From Phorcus lineatus (Eukaryota > Mollusca > Gastropoda > Trochida > Trochidae): a DNA stretch of 64,000 nt. Every line of letters begins with the position of its first letter. Within the stretch, counting starts at the first letter, position 1. Both the position numbers and the translations under genes were made by a program. Below the pieces are notes generated by a model. It worked only from the letters and a program-made list of their open reading frames with translations. It ran no database searches and had not been told where the DNA came from. The DNA lies in the NCBI GenBank assembly GCA_921293015.1, contig OV121087.1, forward strand, positions 12,412,501 through 12,476,500. Reading direction: 5' to 3'. Positions 1-12,079 of this stretch are shown in pieces.

Positions 1-954
1 ACTATTGTTTTTTATTTCATCAAAGGTTACATTTACATTAAAAAGTCTATAGTCGAGCTATCACTATTGTTTGGTTTAACCCATGAAACTTTTACATTCA
101 TTGAAATATTAGAATATTTCATATAATCATAAATTAAAACATTAAAATATGTGTGATTGAAAATGTTGTGTACAATTGAATACAAGGAGTTTTGTCATCG
201 ACGTTGCCATTAGACACTATATAGAAGAAGATGAAATGTTTAAACGCACTAGTGCACACCAATATTTCGTAAACAAAACGAATGCATAGATAATGCATAT
301 CTCTCGATATATTTCAACCTACCTATCTACCTCGTACGTTATATAACAAATATTTACGTATTCAGGTATTAAAGTTGATTTTTAAAGACCTTAAGTATTT
401 AATGCAACGTAACTTTAAATCCGCATGAACTACGATATCGGAAATATTAAGATTTTGCTTATAACCAAAAACGCGGAAACGGCAGCCGCTTTGGTCAATC
501 TAATAGCAATGATAATGCTGTGTTATTAAATCGGTTTATTTACAATTTACATTTTCAACAGCTGCACATAATACTAGTTCAGCCGCGTTCAACTGTCTAT
601 AGTTTATCCGTTTTGTGCACAGCTAACTATAGATTTTTTATATGTCCAAGCCGACAGCGGTTGTCTAAATTTTTTCATTGTTGATTGCAGGTGAATTGTA
701 AAGAATTTTAAGTATTTCATTTCAACGATAGAAAGCTTTAGTAAAGGCATTAGTCCTCTTAAACCATGACATACCAAAAGATTAGTTTTGTGTTTTGTCA
801 GTATTCACGAATCATGGATTGAACTAAGGTTATATGACTTGTTAGTTACTAGCGTTCTGTTCTTCAGTGAAAGGAAACGGTATTGTTCAACTCGTGTCTT
901 CATTGTCATTCCAGTAATCATCGGCTTCATGCAATGTGTCACCAGCATTATTTC
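1..954. other. AT-rich intergenic DNA
   Basis: No gene, RNA or repeat boundary is recognisable here. Open frames are short and have the composition expected of AT-rich random sequence. Confidence 0.6.
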
Positions 955-1530
955 TTTAACAAATCAAAACGAGTATTGTTTTTTTTCTTGTCAGATGTCC
1001 TTCCAAAGACATTTCCATTAGTTATTTAGCGACAGCAAGTAATATAAACCAATAGAGACACCAGATTTTTTTATGAGGAGAAGTTATCACCCACAAATAC
1101 AGCAACGATTATTTTGTTTCGCAACTGAATCAAAATAGTTTCTCACTTGGAATTCTTAAAGGGGCAATACCACGATCTTTAGATAAATAAAGTGCTACGA
1201 CGAAAATTCTCAAATTGTAAGTAATGAACCCAAATTCCAACTTTAAATGATAAAAAGTGTTCACAAAAAACAAGCCACCACTTGTTAAATAGGATAAAAT
1301 TGAAGTGGACAAGTTTGACATTTGCTACAAATTGAGAAATTGGAGAACGATTTGTTTCCAAATCTGAACAATTATATTTTTATCTCGAGAGCGAACCTTC
1401 CATCACAAAGAACATTTTGATAGAGTACTTGGATTGTTGCTGTCAGCAAAGACCTAAATGTAAAAACTTCTGATTTTGATTAAGTTCTCCTTAAATTGAG
1501 GCTTTACTTTGAAACGAGTTTTAGGTTCTC
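955..1530 (+). repeat. Ancient repeat module D, inverted copy at 15.5-16.0 kb
   Basis: The reverse complement of 15525-16015 aligns here. The best-preserved stretch is 1305-1530, where the motifs GACAAGTTTGACATTTG, TGATAGAGTACTTGGATTG and GCTGTCAGC occur in the same order in both copies. The TGATAGAGTA...TGTCAG...TGATTTTGATTAAG part also resembles the Y half of the modules at 32.4 and 35.3 kb, so all may be branches of one family. No coding content is evident. Divergence is high, so boundaries are approximate. Confidence 0.75.
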
Positions 1531-1748
1531 AACGCAACAGCTATTAAAAAAGGAGAATACGCAAAAATATCCCAAATGAAATTATTAGTTCTTTAACATG
1601 TTATGAGTAAAAAAAAGCAATCTTATTTTATTTATTTTCCCTGATGAGATATTGCCTAAACTATTTATGTATATTAAAAAAATATAGAAGGTTTTTTAAT
1701 TTTCGTTATTCCAATATTCTAAAGTGGTTCTAAGGTTTCGATACAAGT

Positions 1749-1866
1749 CAATTGAGAACGATACAAGAATCTGTATCAAAACGTCGCCAATCTCAGAATA
1801 AAGATGTTGTCATCCATATATATATTAACTTAGCTGTTTCCAACTTCTAAAATGCAAATCAAAGAA
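1749..1866 (+). mobile_element. Penelope-like 3' terminal fragment with hammerhead-like core
   Basis: Aligns with one arm plus tail of the 10321-10520 insertion: AAACGTCGC, an AATAAA run, a GTTGT/ATCCATATA block, then CCAACTTCTAAAATGC and ATCAAAGAAG, all in the same order. The left end reads TTGAGAA, a CGATAC...GTATC hairpin, then AAACG. This is the layout of a degenerate hammerhead ribozyme (CUGAUGA, stem II, GAAAC), as found at Penelope-like element ends. No reverse transcriptase remains, and no target duplication was seen. Confidence 0.55.
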
Positions 1867-3640
1867 GTTAAAGTGTATTATCAGAGAAAAAGAACGCAAA
1901 ATATGTTGGCAATGAGACAACAGTACCAACTATCCTTCATGTATGCAATAAGAACATATTTCTTACAAGACAGACAGAGATGTAAGACGATCTCTGTTGT
2001 GGTGTAAATGTTCGCCTTTGAGTAATTGTGATGGAAACGATATATACATATATATATATTCGTAACAGAGGTAAGCTCTGTTTATTATTGTAATTCCATA
2101 AAAAAACAAACATGGTTTAACAGAGATAAAATTTCGTGCAATGTTAGGGAGTTGCGATAACCATTGAAAAGGCTGTTCAGTTTATTATAAACTGGAAAGT
2201 ATAGAATCCTTACCTGTTTATACTTGAAGGAAGTCGCAGGATGGACATATAATGTTACATTAAGACGTATAAAATTAAAAAAAAAATACAAGTCGTCCTT
2301 GGTGAGTAAGCAACTGTCGAGAGAGAAACAATTTTACACTTTTGGATGGATATTAAAAAAATGACACAAATGAAAAAGTGCTGTGAGAATATCACAATGT
2401 TGCTGATTGTTTTTTATTTTCGATTTTTTATTACAGAGCTGGCCATGCTGTTGTTTGAGGTGGTGCTATCTGCATTAAAATTAAACCCCGCACGGTTAAA
2501 CCGGACTATTGATTAGTGATGTTTCATCGTAACTAGGTAAGGTTTTTCTCCCGTCTGGCCGTGAAGGCATTTGGAGTAATACATCATTAAAAAACAGTGG
2601 TAAAAGAAATTTCACAAGACTTTTACAGAAAATCTATTTGGAACACACACTCCCTTTGAATGGTTTTAGTGCTGTTCAGTTTGAAAAATTGGACGAAAAC
2701 AAAATAACGTTCATTAAATGTATTTCTTCTTGGTGCCCTCCAATAATACAAAGCATTAACATGTGTACAGTTTGAAATGCTATTTTCACATGGAGACTTG
2801 TTGAAAACAATTCGAACGAAAAGTTTAAACTTGTAGACTTATTGATACAGAATCAGTTTAAGATTAAACAAACTTTCACCCAAATATAAACAAAGATACA
2901 CTGGCTTAATCTCTATTACAGTGTCAACAGAATGGAAAATACCTTCGTAGAGCTAAACTGATCTTCACTCCTGTCGCTCCAAAGCTGGTTGAAGACGTAT
3001 CGTTGCGTCTAAGCTGACTCTGATCGTCGACCTTACAACACACTGTCAGTATACCGATGTATGGGACCTGCTCAGTACAAATTGTAATTAAACTCGCTTT
3101 TACATTAAACACGTTTCGGAAGTGAAATGGTAAGTATAACTGCTGAATATGAGTTTGTGACACTGATAATAAATTCCTATGTAAAATCATCATTTTTGGC
3201 AATGTTGAAAACTTCATTAATTCTTTACATAGCAATTTGCAGTCCATACTACTGAATAAATTTTTGAGGGTTCATATCTACACAAGGTACACATTTCTGG
3301 TGACAATTCTCGACCCACCTAAAAGAGGCATGGGGTAAAAATTTTAAATTTCATATTGTCATTTTCCTATTATAAAATATTAATTGAATAAATTTACGGC
3401 ACTCATTTCGACAAAAGAGTTAATAATCATTAACGTTATGAAATATACTACGATTTTTACCAAAAATAAATTGCAATGAATACATTTTGAAAGAAGTCTC
3501 TTTTTGCGTTTCGGACCCTATTGTTTCATAAATCCATAGTATGTATTTCGGACGCTATTGTATCATAAAATCCATTGTATGTGCCAAGGACATGATATGT
3601 CTTTTTCTCCTAAAAAATCATAAGTTTTGGGTAGTCTGAC
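1867..3640. other. AT-rich intergenic DNA
   Basis: Contains a short (TA)n run near 2041-2060. No gene or other repeat is recognised. The short open frames on both strands show no family signature. Confidence 0.55.
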
Positions 3641-3690
3641 CTCCGGAAATTGAGTGGCAGAAAATCTATGACTCTGATTTGCACATTTAA
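3641..3690 (+). repeat. Fragment of the promoter-proximal module
   Basis: The block GAGTGGCAGAAAATCT matches that at about 6188 and the versions at 28393, 13190 (minus), 25806, 31540 (minus) and 34760 (minus). Elsewhere in the window this block lies 60-120 bp upstream of the TATA/initiator-like motif, but no TATA/initiator pair follows here. Confidence 0.45.
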
Positions 3691-4299
3691 AATGCGTCTT
3701 TATTCTTATTTTCTGATAAAATCTTGTAGCCATTGATATGGAAACCAAAGTGTATATAAACAGCAGGAATTATAATAAATAAGATATTTGATTGATGTGA
3801 TGACTAAGAACAAATCACAGTACTTCTTTGCACGATTGATGGGTTTTGTGTTGAAAGACCTTGCAGTTTCTGTCTTGAAATAACCTTGTGTTCAGGCATT
3901 CATGCTTACATGGTTTATGAAAGGCTGTGAAACAAAACCCTCGAGACTATACAGTATTGAGCACGAAACTTTAGCGTCACGTTTGAGAAATTGTACATAA
4001 TAAATTAGGCCTAGTAAAGTCCTTTGATGCAGTCGTCTATGCAAGATATGTAATGTCTTGCAAATAAGTTTTTTTGGTACATATGCAGGAATAGTAGCTT
4101 AATAGGTCGATGAAGTTTTTAAATCGCTTGTTTGTTTTCATCAAGTCCAAAATGCATTCCAAAGAACTTCTACTTATCCATTATACTATAACACTTACTT
4201 CATTATTTTGTTTCCAAAACATTGTTCTGCATTTATCGCTGTTTATGATAGTATCAACATAATAGGTAAAACAAAATGGAATCGTGATATTGAAATTTA

Positions 4300-4610
4300 T
4301 TTCCTACGAGGGCTATCATATTGAGGTTGATATTTTTCATACGATGCCCTAGGGCGGCATATCATTTTTTCATTGTGACGTCACGTCACGTCATATACAA
4401 TGAATTGACATCACAGTTCGCCTATGACGTTGAGTTCTATGTGAAGGCAGAGGGAAAACCGCCTATGCTTGGAGGTCCATTTTGGTAATATTCTTTGATT
4501 TCGCGACTTCGGTAGTGAGCAGAATATCATATTCGTGCCCATAAAATGACTCGCTCTCGCTCGGGAAATACTAATATTTGACACTCGTGTCGTAAACATA
4601 GTTTGTCATG
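4300..4610. repeat. MITE-like block with weak inverted ends
   Basis: The left end (ACGAGGGCTATCATATTG, then GATATTTTTC) and the right end (GAAATACTAATATTTG, then ACTCGTGTCGT) are imperfect inverted repeats. The right part is rich in CTCGCTCTCGCTCG and resembles short repeats common in mollusc genomes. No target duplication was confirmed, so the boundaries are tentative. Confidence 0.35.
4376..4393. promoter_or_regulatory. Overlapping CRE/ATF-type sites
   Basis: TGACGTCACGTCACGTCA contains one full palindromic CRE (TGACGTCA) and two further CGTCA half sites in 18 bp. It lies inside the MITE-like block, so it may be carried by a repeat rather than serve a local gene. Confidence 0.35.
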
Positions 4611-4834
4611 GATACTCATGTAATATGCTCTATATAACAGAACCAAGTTAGTGAATTTTGATATATACTACGAATGAACTTAAAACATAAAAAACAACGT
4701 CATTCTTATAGACTTTTACAATAGGAATCAACCCGCCCTCACTCCAATTCATTTGCAAAAATTGCAAACATTGCATTTGTCATGTAAATGCACCATCATT
4801 TCCCTGTAGTCTGATGAAAAAGCATATGGGGTAT

Positions 4835-6330
4835 TTGCATGTATGATATTAATCCACATCAAGAAATATGACAGAAAACGCTACATTGACAGATTCATTT
4901 ATCTTTTTCACTTGGAAATAGATATTTGCATAAAAAGGGTAGTAGATACGGTCGTGGCTAATTTGTTTACTGAGTTAACCTTGATGTGTCACTTTAAATT
5001 AACCCAACATTTGACAAAAGGCCTTTCTACCTACTTATGTAAGCTTTTTATCCTACCTTTTTATGTGGTGTTTACTGAAAAAGAATTCGGAAAAAAATGG
5101 AAATGAGAAAGTTGTTGTATTTCTTTGTTCAACACCTTTAACCTTTCATCCAGTATCGCTGACATGTAGTTTGAACAAATTCTGTACACTGGAATAACAA
5201 AGTTTTTATCTAATGATGTTACTTGTAACTTTTTAAAAATTTTTAACCTTTCCAGGGTGAGGTGAAATGGATTTCTTCTAAATGCATTTATGCTTTGTAG
5301 AGATCAAAAGATATAAAAAATGAAATTTTGAATTCAAACTATTTCAAGGAAATAGTTTCGAAATGTCATATAATGGTTTTGTCAGTATATGAAATACATA
5401 GATGATATCTAAATGAATGACTGAATCCGGTCAAATCTGCATGTTTTAAAAATGCCCTCCTGTAATAAATGTTTTGTTGCATTTGCTTCGAGTTACAAAT
5501 AAGCGGCCATGAAACAATTTACTGAAACTTGTGACAATGGACACATTTCTTATTGGAGCCACAAAAGGTACATAATGTTGCAATAATGACCTGCTCTTGG
5601 GAAAGCTAATTCATAGCTAATTTGTAGCTATTCGGAGATATCTAAATCTGTAATGGCATACTGAATTTCAAAGTAAAAATTAAAAGCAGTATTTTGGATT
5701 TTTAAAATTATTTTATTATTATTATTACTTTAATTGATATAGACATCAATAAGATATAACTGCAGAAGGAGTGTTATGTTACTGACCATTTCGATGTTTA
5801 AATTTCCAATTGCATCAAGAAAGGTGACATTTGTTTCCAAAATATGAAGCTTTGATATGAAAATAATTTACTTCTTTTATGAATGCCCTGAATAACTTAC
5901 GATAACATATTATAAATCTAGAAATCAAGATAGAAAATAAATTTGTACATGACTTGAAAACAAATGAACAGTTGATATGATTAAATTCGTCTTACATTCA
6001 CATTAATAAGAAATTGATTTATACATGTAGTTTTTAAATATAACTTACTGACTGTACAAATATACTTAATAGCTTATGACAGCATGGATATTTATCATCA
6101 AATGTAGAGTAAACTTGTACATGACTTGAAAACAATAACACATCTATCTACAAAGTTTGACAGACTCTGGCTAACAGAAGACATTTGAGTGGCAGAAAAT
6201 CTGTAAATTTGTCATGCATGATAATAAAGCCTCTTGGTTTATCTTTTCCTGCAGCGTGTCTAGGTGTCCTGGGGGAGTATAAAACAGCTTAAATCAGTGT
6301 TTTACAGAAATGATGTTTCTATAGTTGTAG
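4835..6330 (+). repeat. Ancient repeat module A (TATA-bearing)
   Basis: Homologous to 26845-28535 in the same orientation and to about 13060-14010 in reverse. Shared landmarks in order: CCACATCAAGAA, GTAGATAC.GTCG, GAAATGAGAAAG, ATTTCTTTGTT.AACA, CGCTGACATGTA, AACAAAGTTTTTATCTAATG, GAGGTGAAATGGA, GTCATATAATGGTTTTGTCA, GAGTGGCAGAAAATCTGT, and finally a TATA box. The unit ends in the promoter-like block at 6276-6312. No frame is conserved between copies. Confidence 0.85.
6276..6312 (+). promoter_or_regulatory. TATA plus initiator-like block (module A)
   Basis: GTATAAAA (TATA at 6278-6284) is followed 28 bp later by ACAGAAATGATG, which aligns with the GTCAGAMATGATG block of the other modules. 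TATA-to-start spacing of about 30 bp is canonical for RNA polymerase II. Conservation between diverged copies is the main evidence; transcription is inferred. Confidence 0.5.
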
Positions 6331-8150
6331 AAAGATGACAAGAAAATGTTTTGCTTTCTTTTATGCTATTATATTCTAAGAAAACACTGTTCTAGGATCA
6401 TCGACGCCTTTCCAATTTCAAATGAATATCCCTTTTAAGCTTATAAAATAGCATAATGTCAAACATGGTTTTCAGAGTTATTATAGTACAAATTGTAAAA
6501 CCTCTAATTACTTCACTCTTTGGTTAGATTGAATTCTCTTTTTTACAGGGAAAAACTTTGTAGTTAGTTTTTCAAAGTGTTCATGAATTAGAAAGGAAAG
6601 AAATACATATTTGATCACAAGAAAGAGAGGAGGATGCTTATATGATGCTGGACACCATACCACAAGGGCTTGCACAAAGTGTCAAACACAAACAGGTATG
6701 ACAAGTATGAATGAGTGTAGTTTTTGAGACTGCCCCCTCTTCCTTTTACCCAACTCAGTTTTGTAGATCTTATCTTTGAAACACTTTTAGGATAGTTCTC
6801 TATATGAGGATATATTTTGTCCAATCTGTCTACATTGGCAGTGACTTCAGAAGACCCTTCCTTTAAACTGATGTGTTGGCACATGCTTCATGTATAGGCT
6901 GATTTAGTTGGTTATCTTAATTATAATATCCTTGATATATAATAAGAATAATTTACAATAGAAAAGAGATATTTTGCTGAAAAGTGTAGTCACACATTGA
7001 AGTGCAGAAGTAAAGATAAGATTTTTATAGTCATGATAAAATTATGTGTATTCCCAACACTCCAATCGTGATACATTTCTTCAAAATATCATTATCATAG
7101 TAATATTAAGCACTCATCGCAGGCACTTACACATATTATCATACATATACACGTTACATGTACTTTACCAAGTGTTTTTATTATCCATAATTTAATAATA
7201 CATCAGGAAATGATATTTGCTGTTTGGACTTGAAGCAATGATACACCTAGAAAATGTCGTCACGTACAACAGCCTTAGAAAATGTAATTGATGGCACTGA
7301 GGTTAACCTTAGTAATAAGGTTGTTCTTCAATGGTGAAAAGACTTTCACTGAAAACACTGATAAATGAGTAACACTATTATAATAGTCATCAGAAATAAC
7401 ACGACTTTAACTTCATTTACCTGAATACATAATGTACAACTACCTAAGAATCGTCTCTTGACTTAGGTAAGCTTAATGTCAATCGATTGCACTAAGGTTT
7501 AACTTAGTGATAATATTTTCCATGCAATGATTTTTCATTTAGGAAAATTTAACTGGTTATAAAACACATCAATTTTATGGTGAAAAGACTGTAATTTGTT
7601 ACATAAGTTCTGTATTAGTACAGATAGTTTAACAGTCATAACAAATAACACGAATTTCACTTTTAAGAAAAAACTTTCATTGATCTGACCATTAATAAAT
7701 TATTGATGAGCATTCATTCTCAACAGATTTGTTTTAGAGCACACGATATGTTACTCAATTTATGTATTGGCGATTGCAACAGTTCTCTGTAAAAATGTCA
7801 TATAAAGAGATGATGCATAACCTCTATATATCATGTCTGACAGTGACTGATCTCGAGTGTATTTTATTCTTTTTATACCACATTCCAATGCTGCAAGAAA
7901 AGATAACAACAGAAAGTAAAATGTAAGTCTAATTCCTACCCAGCTAGACAGATCGAGAGAATTTAACTCACTAATATAAAGACGCCGAAATTACAAGTGA
8001 CCAATGGACGAAACCGTTTTTCAAATAAATCTTTTAGTTTTGTTACCTTTGCCTATTGAAGATGTAAGGCTTATGGACAATGTACTGTAACTGAAACTAC
8101 TGTATGATAAACTATGGAATAAAATAAATCAAAGACATATTGGTGGCTAA
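6331..8150 (-). repeat. Left arm of a ~1.8-kb imperfect inverted repeat
   Basis: Reverse-complement homologous to 10130-11830. Landmarks include AAGAAAACACTGTTCTAGGA (left) against AAGAAAACATTGTTCTAGGA (reverse of the right), GTAGATCTTATCTTTGAAAC, GAAGTGCAGA, GTGATACATTTCTTC, the TCAGTCACTGTCAGACATGA block, and ACTGTATGATAAACT. It carries no insertion where the right arm has the 200-bp element. No coding exon was found. Confidence 0.88.
7828..7880 (-). promoter_or_regulatory. TATA plus initiator-like block (left arm)
   Basis: On the minus strand GGTATAAAAAG (TATA near 7877-7870) is followed by ATCAGTCACTGTCAGAC, whose TCAGT lies 29 bp downstream, as in an arthropod-type initiator. The block is almost identical to that at 10625-10672. 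It points into the left arm, toward the block at 6.28 kb. Confidence 0.55.
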
Positions 8151-8224
8151 CTTGAAGTAAGGAACACTTGTAAACGTACTGTTTTGGTTCTGAAGTAATT
8201 ATTAATTGAGTGATTGATTACAAT

Positions 8225-8590
8225 AGTCGTTATCTACCCATGTGATGCTGTATATCATACTTTCCCTTTGGGTAATAACTTTGCTTTTTTTGTCCATTCA
8301 GAGACATTTTGGTGGCACTAACTCTTTGTTGTAAATGCAGATACTCGATAAGAATCATACTGTGTAATATTTGACACACGCACTGAGAGACTATCTTTGG
8401 ATTTATGCCTGAAAATAACAAAGTGTTGCATATATCATACCAAACATTCGTGTTTTTGGGATAGAGTAACAACTGGTGCTGAAAGGTTTCAGGCTAAAGC
8501 TTATTGGCCTAGTATATGAGGATATGAGGGTTTAAATTTTGATCGAAAAGCAGACAAAAGCATGTTTTGATAATAAGTTGTTATGATAAG
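8225..8590 (+). repeat. Direct repeat, first copy
   Basis: Matches 9715-10070 in the same orientation. Shared landmarks are GACATTTTGGTGGCA/GACATTTTGGCGGCA, AATATTTGACACA, GAGAGAC, and GATCRAAAAGCAGACAAAAG. It abuts the left arm of the inverted repeat, so the rearrangement here was more complex than one inversion. Confidence 0.8.
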
Positions 8591-9714
8591 AAAATGTCTT
8601 GTTTCCCAACATCCGCTGCTTTCTTTTGAACATTAAGTGCACTATGTTTATTCGTAAAGCGCGTTTTCAGAAAATAACCTTAGGTATTTCAAGGACATTT
8701 CTGCTGAACCCCCGCCATAGAAGATGATAAGTTGTAGTTCGTGAACATTTATAACTCTCATGTGTTTTCTAATCTGAAATATTCATACTATCCTTGTTTA
8801 TCAAAAGAAAGATCAACAGAATGGAAGTTTATAATAAACACACAGGGTACACATATTGAAAACACACGCCTAATTATCTATACATGAACTTATGTTTTGC
8901 ATAACCCTGAAATTGAAATCTCAGAATCATTATGCAACATCGCTATTTAACCCTCTTTTTGCATTCTGTATTTTTCTTTACTGGTGATGAAAGAGCTGAA
9001 ATGTCATGTTTATAAAAAAAACCTGAACGTCTGCACATGCCATTGCTTTCAATATCCTTCTTTGACCTTCTCTTGTTCTATGCATGTTCAAAATAGCCAA
9101 CAGGGTACCTGTATAATGAAGAAAATTGAAACAAATATATTTTATCATGAAAGAAGATAAATGACATTAAGATAATAAAAAATCCGAAACCATAAATCAT
9201 TGAAACCATAAATTATCCGAACAAATACATTGTTTTCAGACATCTCAGGATAAATCAAACATGTACAATGTATACAGTCATTATGAAACACGAATCACTT
9301 CGTTAAACATTCCAGATATTCGATTTTTAAAAGACTTTATCAGTGTTCGGATAAAGAATACAATGACTTCTTTTAAATGTTCAGTGGTTCACTTTGCAAT
9401 TGCTAATCACAACCTATTATATTTTGAAATGTTCTCGGACTACAACCTAATAATCTTCTGTAGAATGGATTCAGCAGAAATGTTTTTTAAATGCATCCAG
9501 TAATCCTCTGAAAATGTGGTTAATTCATAAATCATATGCAGGCATAATGCTCTTACTTATATACTGAACATGTAAATGTGTGTACATTGATTTTATTAGT
9601 GATGATAAAAATCTTTTCAATACTTGACATTCTCTTCACATTCACTTTGTCTATTGTCACAGCGTTCATTCATACGTCTCTGTTACAGAAGTTCTTGTCA
9701 TCTAATCCTTTGAT
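8591..9714. other. Spacer between repeat arms
   Basis: AT-rich sequence between the two direct repeats and near the centre of the inverted repeat. Nothing recognisable. Confidence 0.5.
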
Positions 9715-10070
9715 GATTTATATCAAAGTCTCCCTGGGGTTATAAATTTGTGTACCATCGTGGACATTTTGGCGGCATTTTATCTTTGTTCTGCCTGTAA
9801 GTACCCAATAAGAAAACATTTTAAAATATTTGACACATGATTTGAGAGACAATTACTGTCTTAAGCCTAACAATAGCATTTTGCTGCCAATATCACAAAG
9901 TTGCTGGTATCACTTGAATAAACTTTTTCATTCGTTCTTCTGGGGTGTTAAGCACCAAATGTTGCTGATTGGTGTTTTTCAAAGCTAATCGGTAAACTAT
10001 AGATACAATATGTATAAGGATGTTAATGTTGATCAAAAAGCAGACAAAAGCGTGTCTTTATAAGTGACAT
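9715..10070 (+). repeat. Direct repeat, second copy
   Basis: Second copy of 8225-8590. A CCTGTAAGTACC string resembles a splice donor but is not preserved in the first copy. Confidence 0.8.
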
Positions 10071-10308
10071 AACTTGTCCAGTAATCATGCAGTCAATTTT
10101 GAATTACTTCAGTTCCTAAGCAATTTGTTTACGAGTGTTCCAATGTTTTTGAATTATTTCATTGCACAGTTTATCATACAGTCGTTTAACTAACATTTCA
10201 TTGTTTATAAGCCTAACATCTTCAAAAGGCAAGAGTAACAAAATTATAACATATTTAAACTTTGAAAACAGAGTCGTCCATTTAAGATTGATCACTTGTA
10301 ATTTCGAC

Positions 10309-10532
10309 GTCTTTAGATTAATAGAGAACAAGTTATATGGATTTACAACTTCTTTTTTATTGCAGGATTGCGACGTTTCGGTGTAGATGCTAACACCGTT
10401 ATCAAGCACGGTGTTAGCATCTACACTGAAACGTCGCAATCCTGCAATAAAAAAGAAGTTGTAAATCCATATAACTTGTTCTCTATTCATCTCACCAACT
10501 TCTAAATGCCTCTCAAAGAAGTCTTTAGATTA
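10309..10532. mobile_element. 200-bp palindromic Penelope-like insertion with 12-bp TSD
   Basis: The direct repeat GTCTTTAGATTA flanks the insert (10309-10320 and 10521-10532). The body, 10321-10520, opens with near-perfect inverted arms of about 80 bp (outer ends near 10320 and 10487, centre at 10403.5, a loop of about 10 bp) and closes with a 33-bp single-copy tail ending CTCTCAAAGAA. Each arm holds AAACGTCGCAATCCTGC, AATAAAAAAG and ATCCATATAAC, as in the fragment at 1749-1866. The homologous arm has a single GTCTTTATATTA (minus strand, 7983-7972), an empty site. The hammerhead-like core and head-to-head arms suggest a non-autonomous Penelope-like copy. No enzyme is encoded. Confidence 0.85.
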
Positions 10533-10624
10533 ATGAAATAAATCTTCTCGATCTCTCTAGCTGGATAGTATTTAGACTTATAGTTTACTTTCTGTTGTTA
10601 TCTTTCACTGCAGCGATGCTCGGT

Positions 10625-10672
10625 GGTATAAAAAGAATAAAAGACATTTAACAATCAGTCACTGTCAGACAT
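10625..10672 (+). promoter_or_regulatory. TATA plus initiator-like block (right arm)
   Basis: GGTATAAAAAG (TATA at 10627-10634) is followed by ATCAGTCACTGTCAGAC, with the A of TCAGT 31 bp downstream of the first T of TATA. It faces the decayed block near 13.11 kb. Confidence 0.55.
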
Positions 10673-12079
10673 GATATATCCAGAAGTTATGCATCATAAC
10701 TTTATATGACATGTTTCCAATTCATTTGTGTAGAGAACTATTGCAATCGCCAATTCATAAATCATGGAACATATCGTGTATACCTAAAACAAATCTTTTG
10801 AGTATGAATGCTCATCAATAATGACGTAATGGTCAGATAAAAGAATATTTTTTCGGTAAAAGGATGAAAAGGAAGTTTTAAGGTTATGAAGTGAAGTTCG
10901 TGTTATTTCTTATGACTATTATGATAATATTGTTACTAATACGGGACTAGTCTAACAGCGTTTTCAATGAGAGTCTTTTTAACATGAAATTGAGGTGTTA
11001 TATTACCAGTTTAATTTACCTAAATGAACACTTTCACTAAGGCAAACTTTAGCGTCATTGTTAACATTGTTTTAAGCCTACCTCAGTCAAGAGAAGATTC
11101 TAAGTTAGTTGCACATATGAAATATTCCGGATGCATTATTGTTTTAAATACAAATGGGAATATTTACCATTTTACTAAAGTTATATTAAATCATGCCACA
11201 CAAAAACACCTGGTAACGAATGAATTAAGTGTCTTAGTAATCTTAGTAATTTGATGATACATTTCACGAAGAAATGTATCACAATTGTGGTTTCTAAAAG
11301 ACACACAGTTTTATTATGACTACAACATTGTGAACTTTAAGTCTGCACTTCATTGCGCAACTGTACACCTTTCAGCGAATTTTTTTTATATCCCTTTGCA
11401 AATTATTCATGTCAGATTATGACCCGTACATGTACATCCTAAAAGTTTCAAAGATAAGATCTACCCAAACCGATGTGGATAAGAGCGAAGGTGCATAATC
11501 TACTTTTTTAAAAATAAGGACAAAATTTTCTTTCATTCTCATCAAACTATCAGAGATTTTATTCATTTTCATTCAAATTTATGAATATTTTGAAAAACTG
11601 ACTACATAGATTATTCCTGTTAATATAAGAATCCAAAAGAACAATTTAATGACGTCACTAGAGGTTTAACAATTTGCATTTTTATAACTCTTAATAACCA
11701 TCAGCATCATCATTTTATTTCATACGTTATAAAAGGAAACCTATTTGAAAGTGGAGAAGCGTCAGTTATCCTAGAACAATGTTTTCTTCAACAAAACACT
11801 TCTATTTCTTTTAAAATCTCAGTGAAACGTGGCCTTGCAAATGGACTGGATTACATTTACAACAGATATAACATATTGTTTCTTGTGAAAAACAGTTCTG
11901 TCTTATATGCAATTCAGAAAAGTTACAGGGTGAACATTTGTCCTTTAATGCATTTATTGCATCCGGTATTTAACATTATAAGAGGCTTTGAACGACAATT
12001 CTAAACGCTGATTTTATTGTTGATTGTAAAACGCCAACCCAACTTTCTTACATAAGGACAGATGTCAGAAAACCCACAA

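Larger units (their letters stand above)
10130..11830 (+). repeat. Right arm of the ~1.8-kb inverted repeat
   Basis: Inverted partner of 6331-8150, interrupted by the 200-bp insertion at 10321-10520. Outside the insertion the two arms are colinear across their whole length, including the TATA/initiator-like block at 10625-10672. Confidence 0.88.

Noticed and set aside
10116..10490. 124-codon minus-strand frame across the palindrome
   Set aside because: It spans the insertion and its target duplication, so it was created by the insertion and is not a gene.
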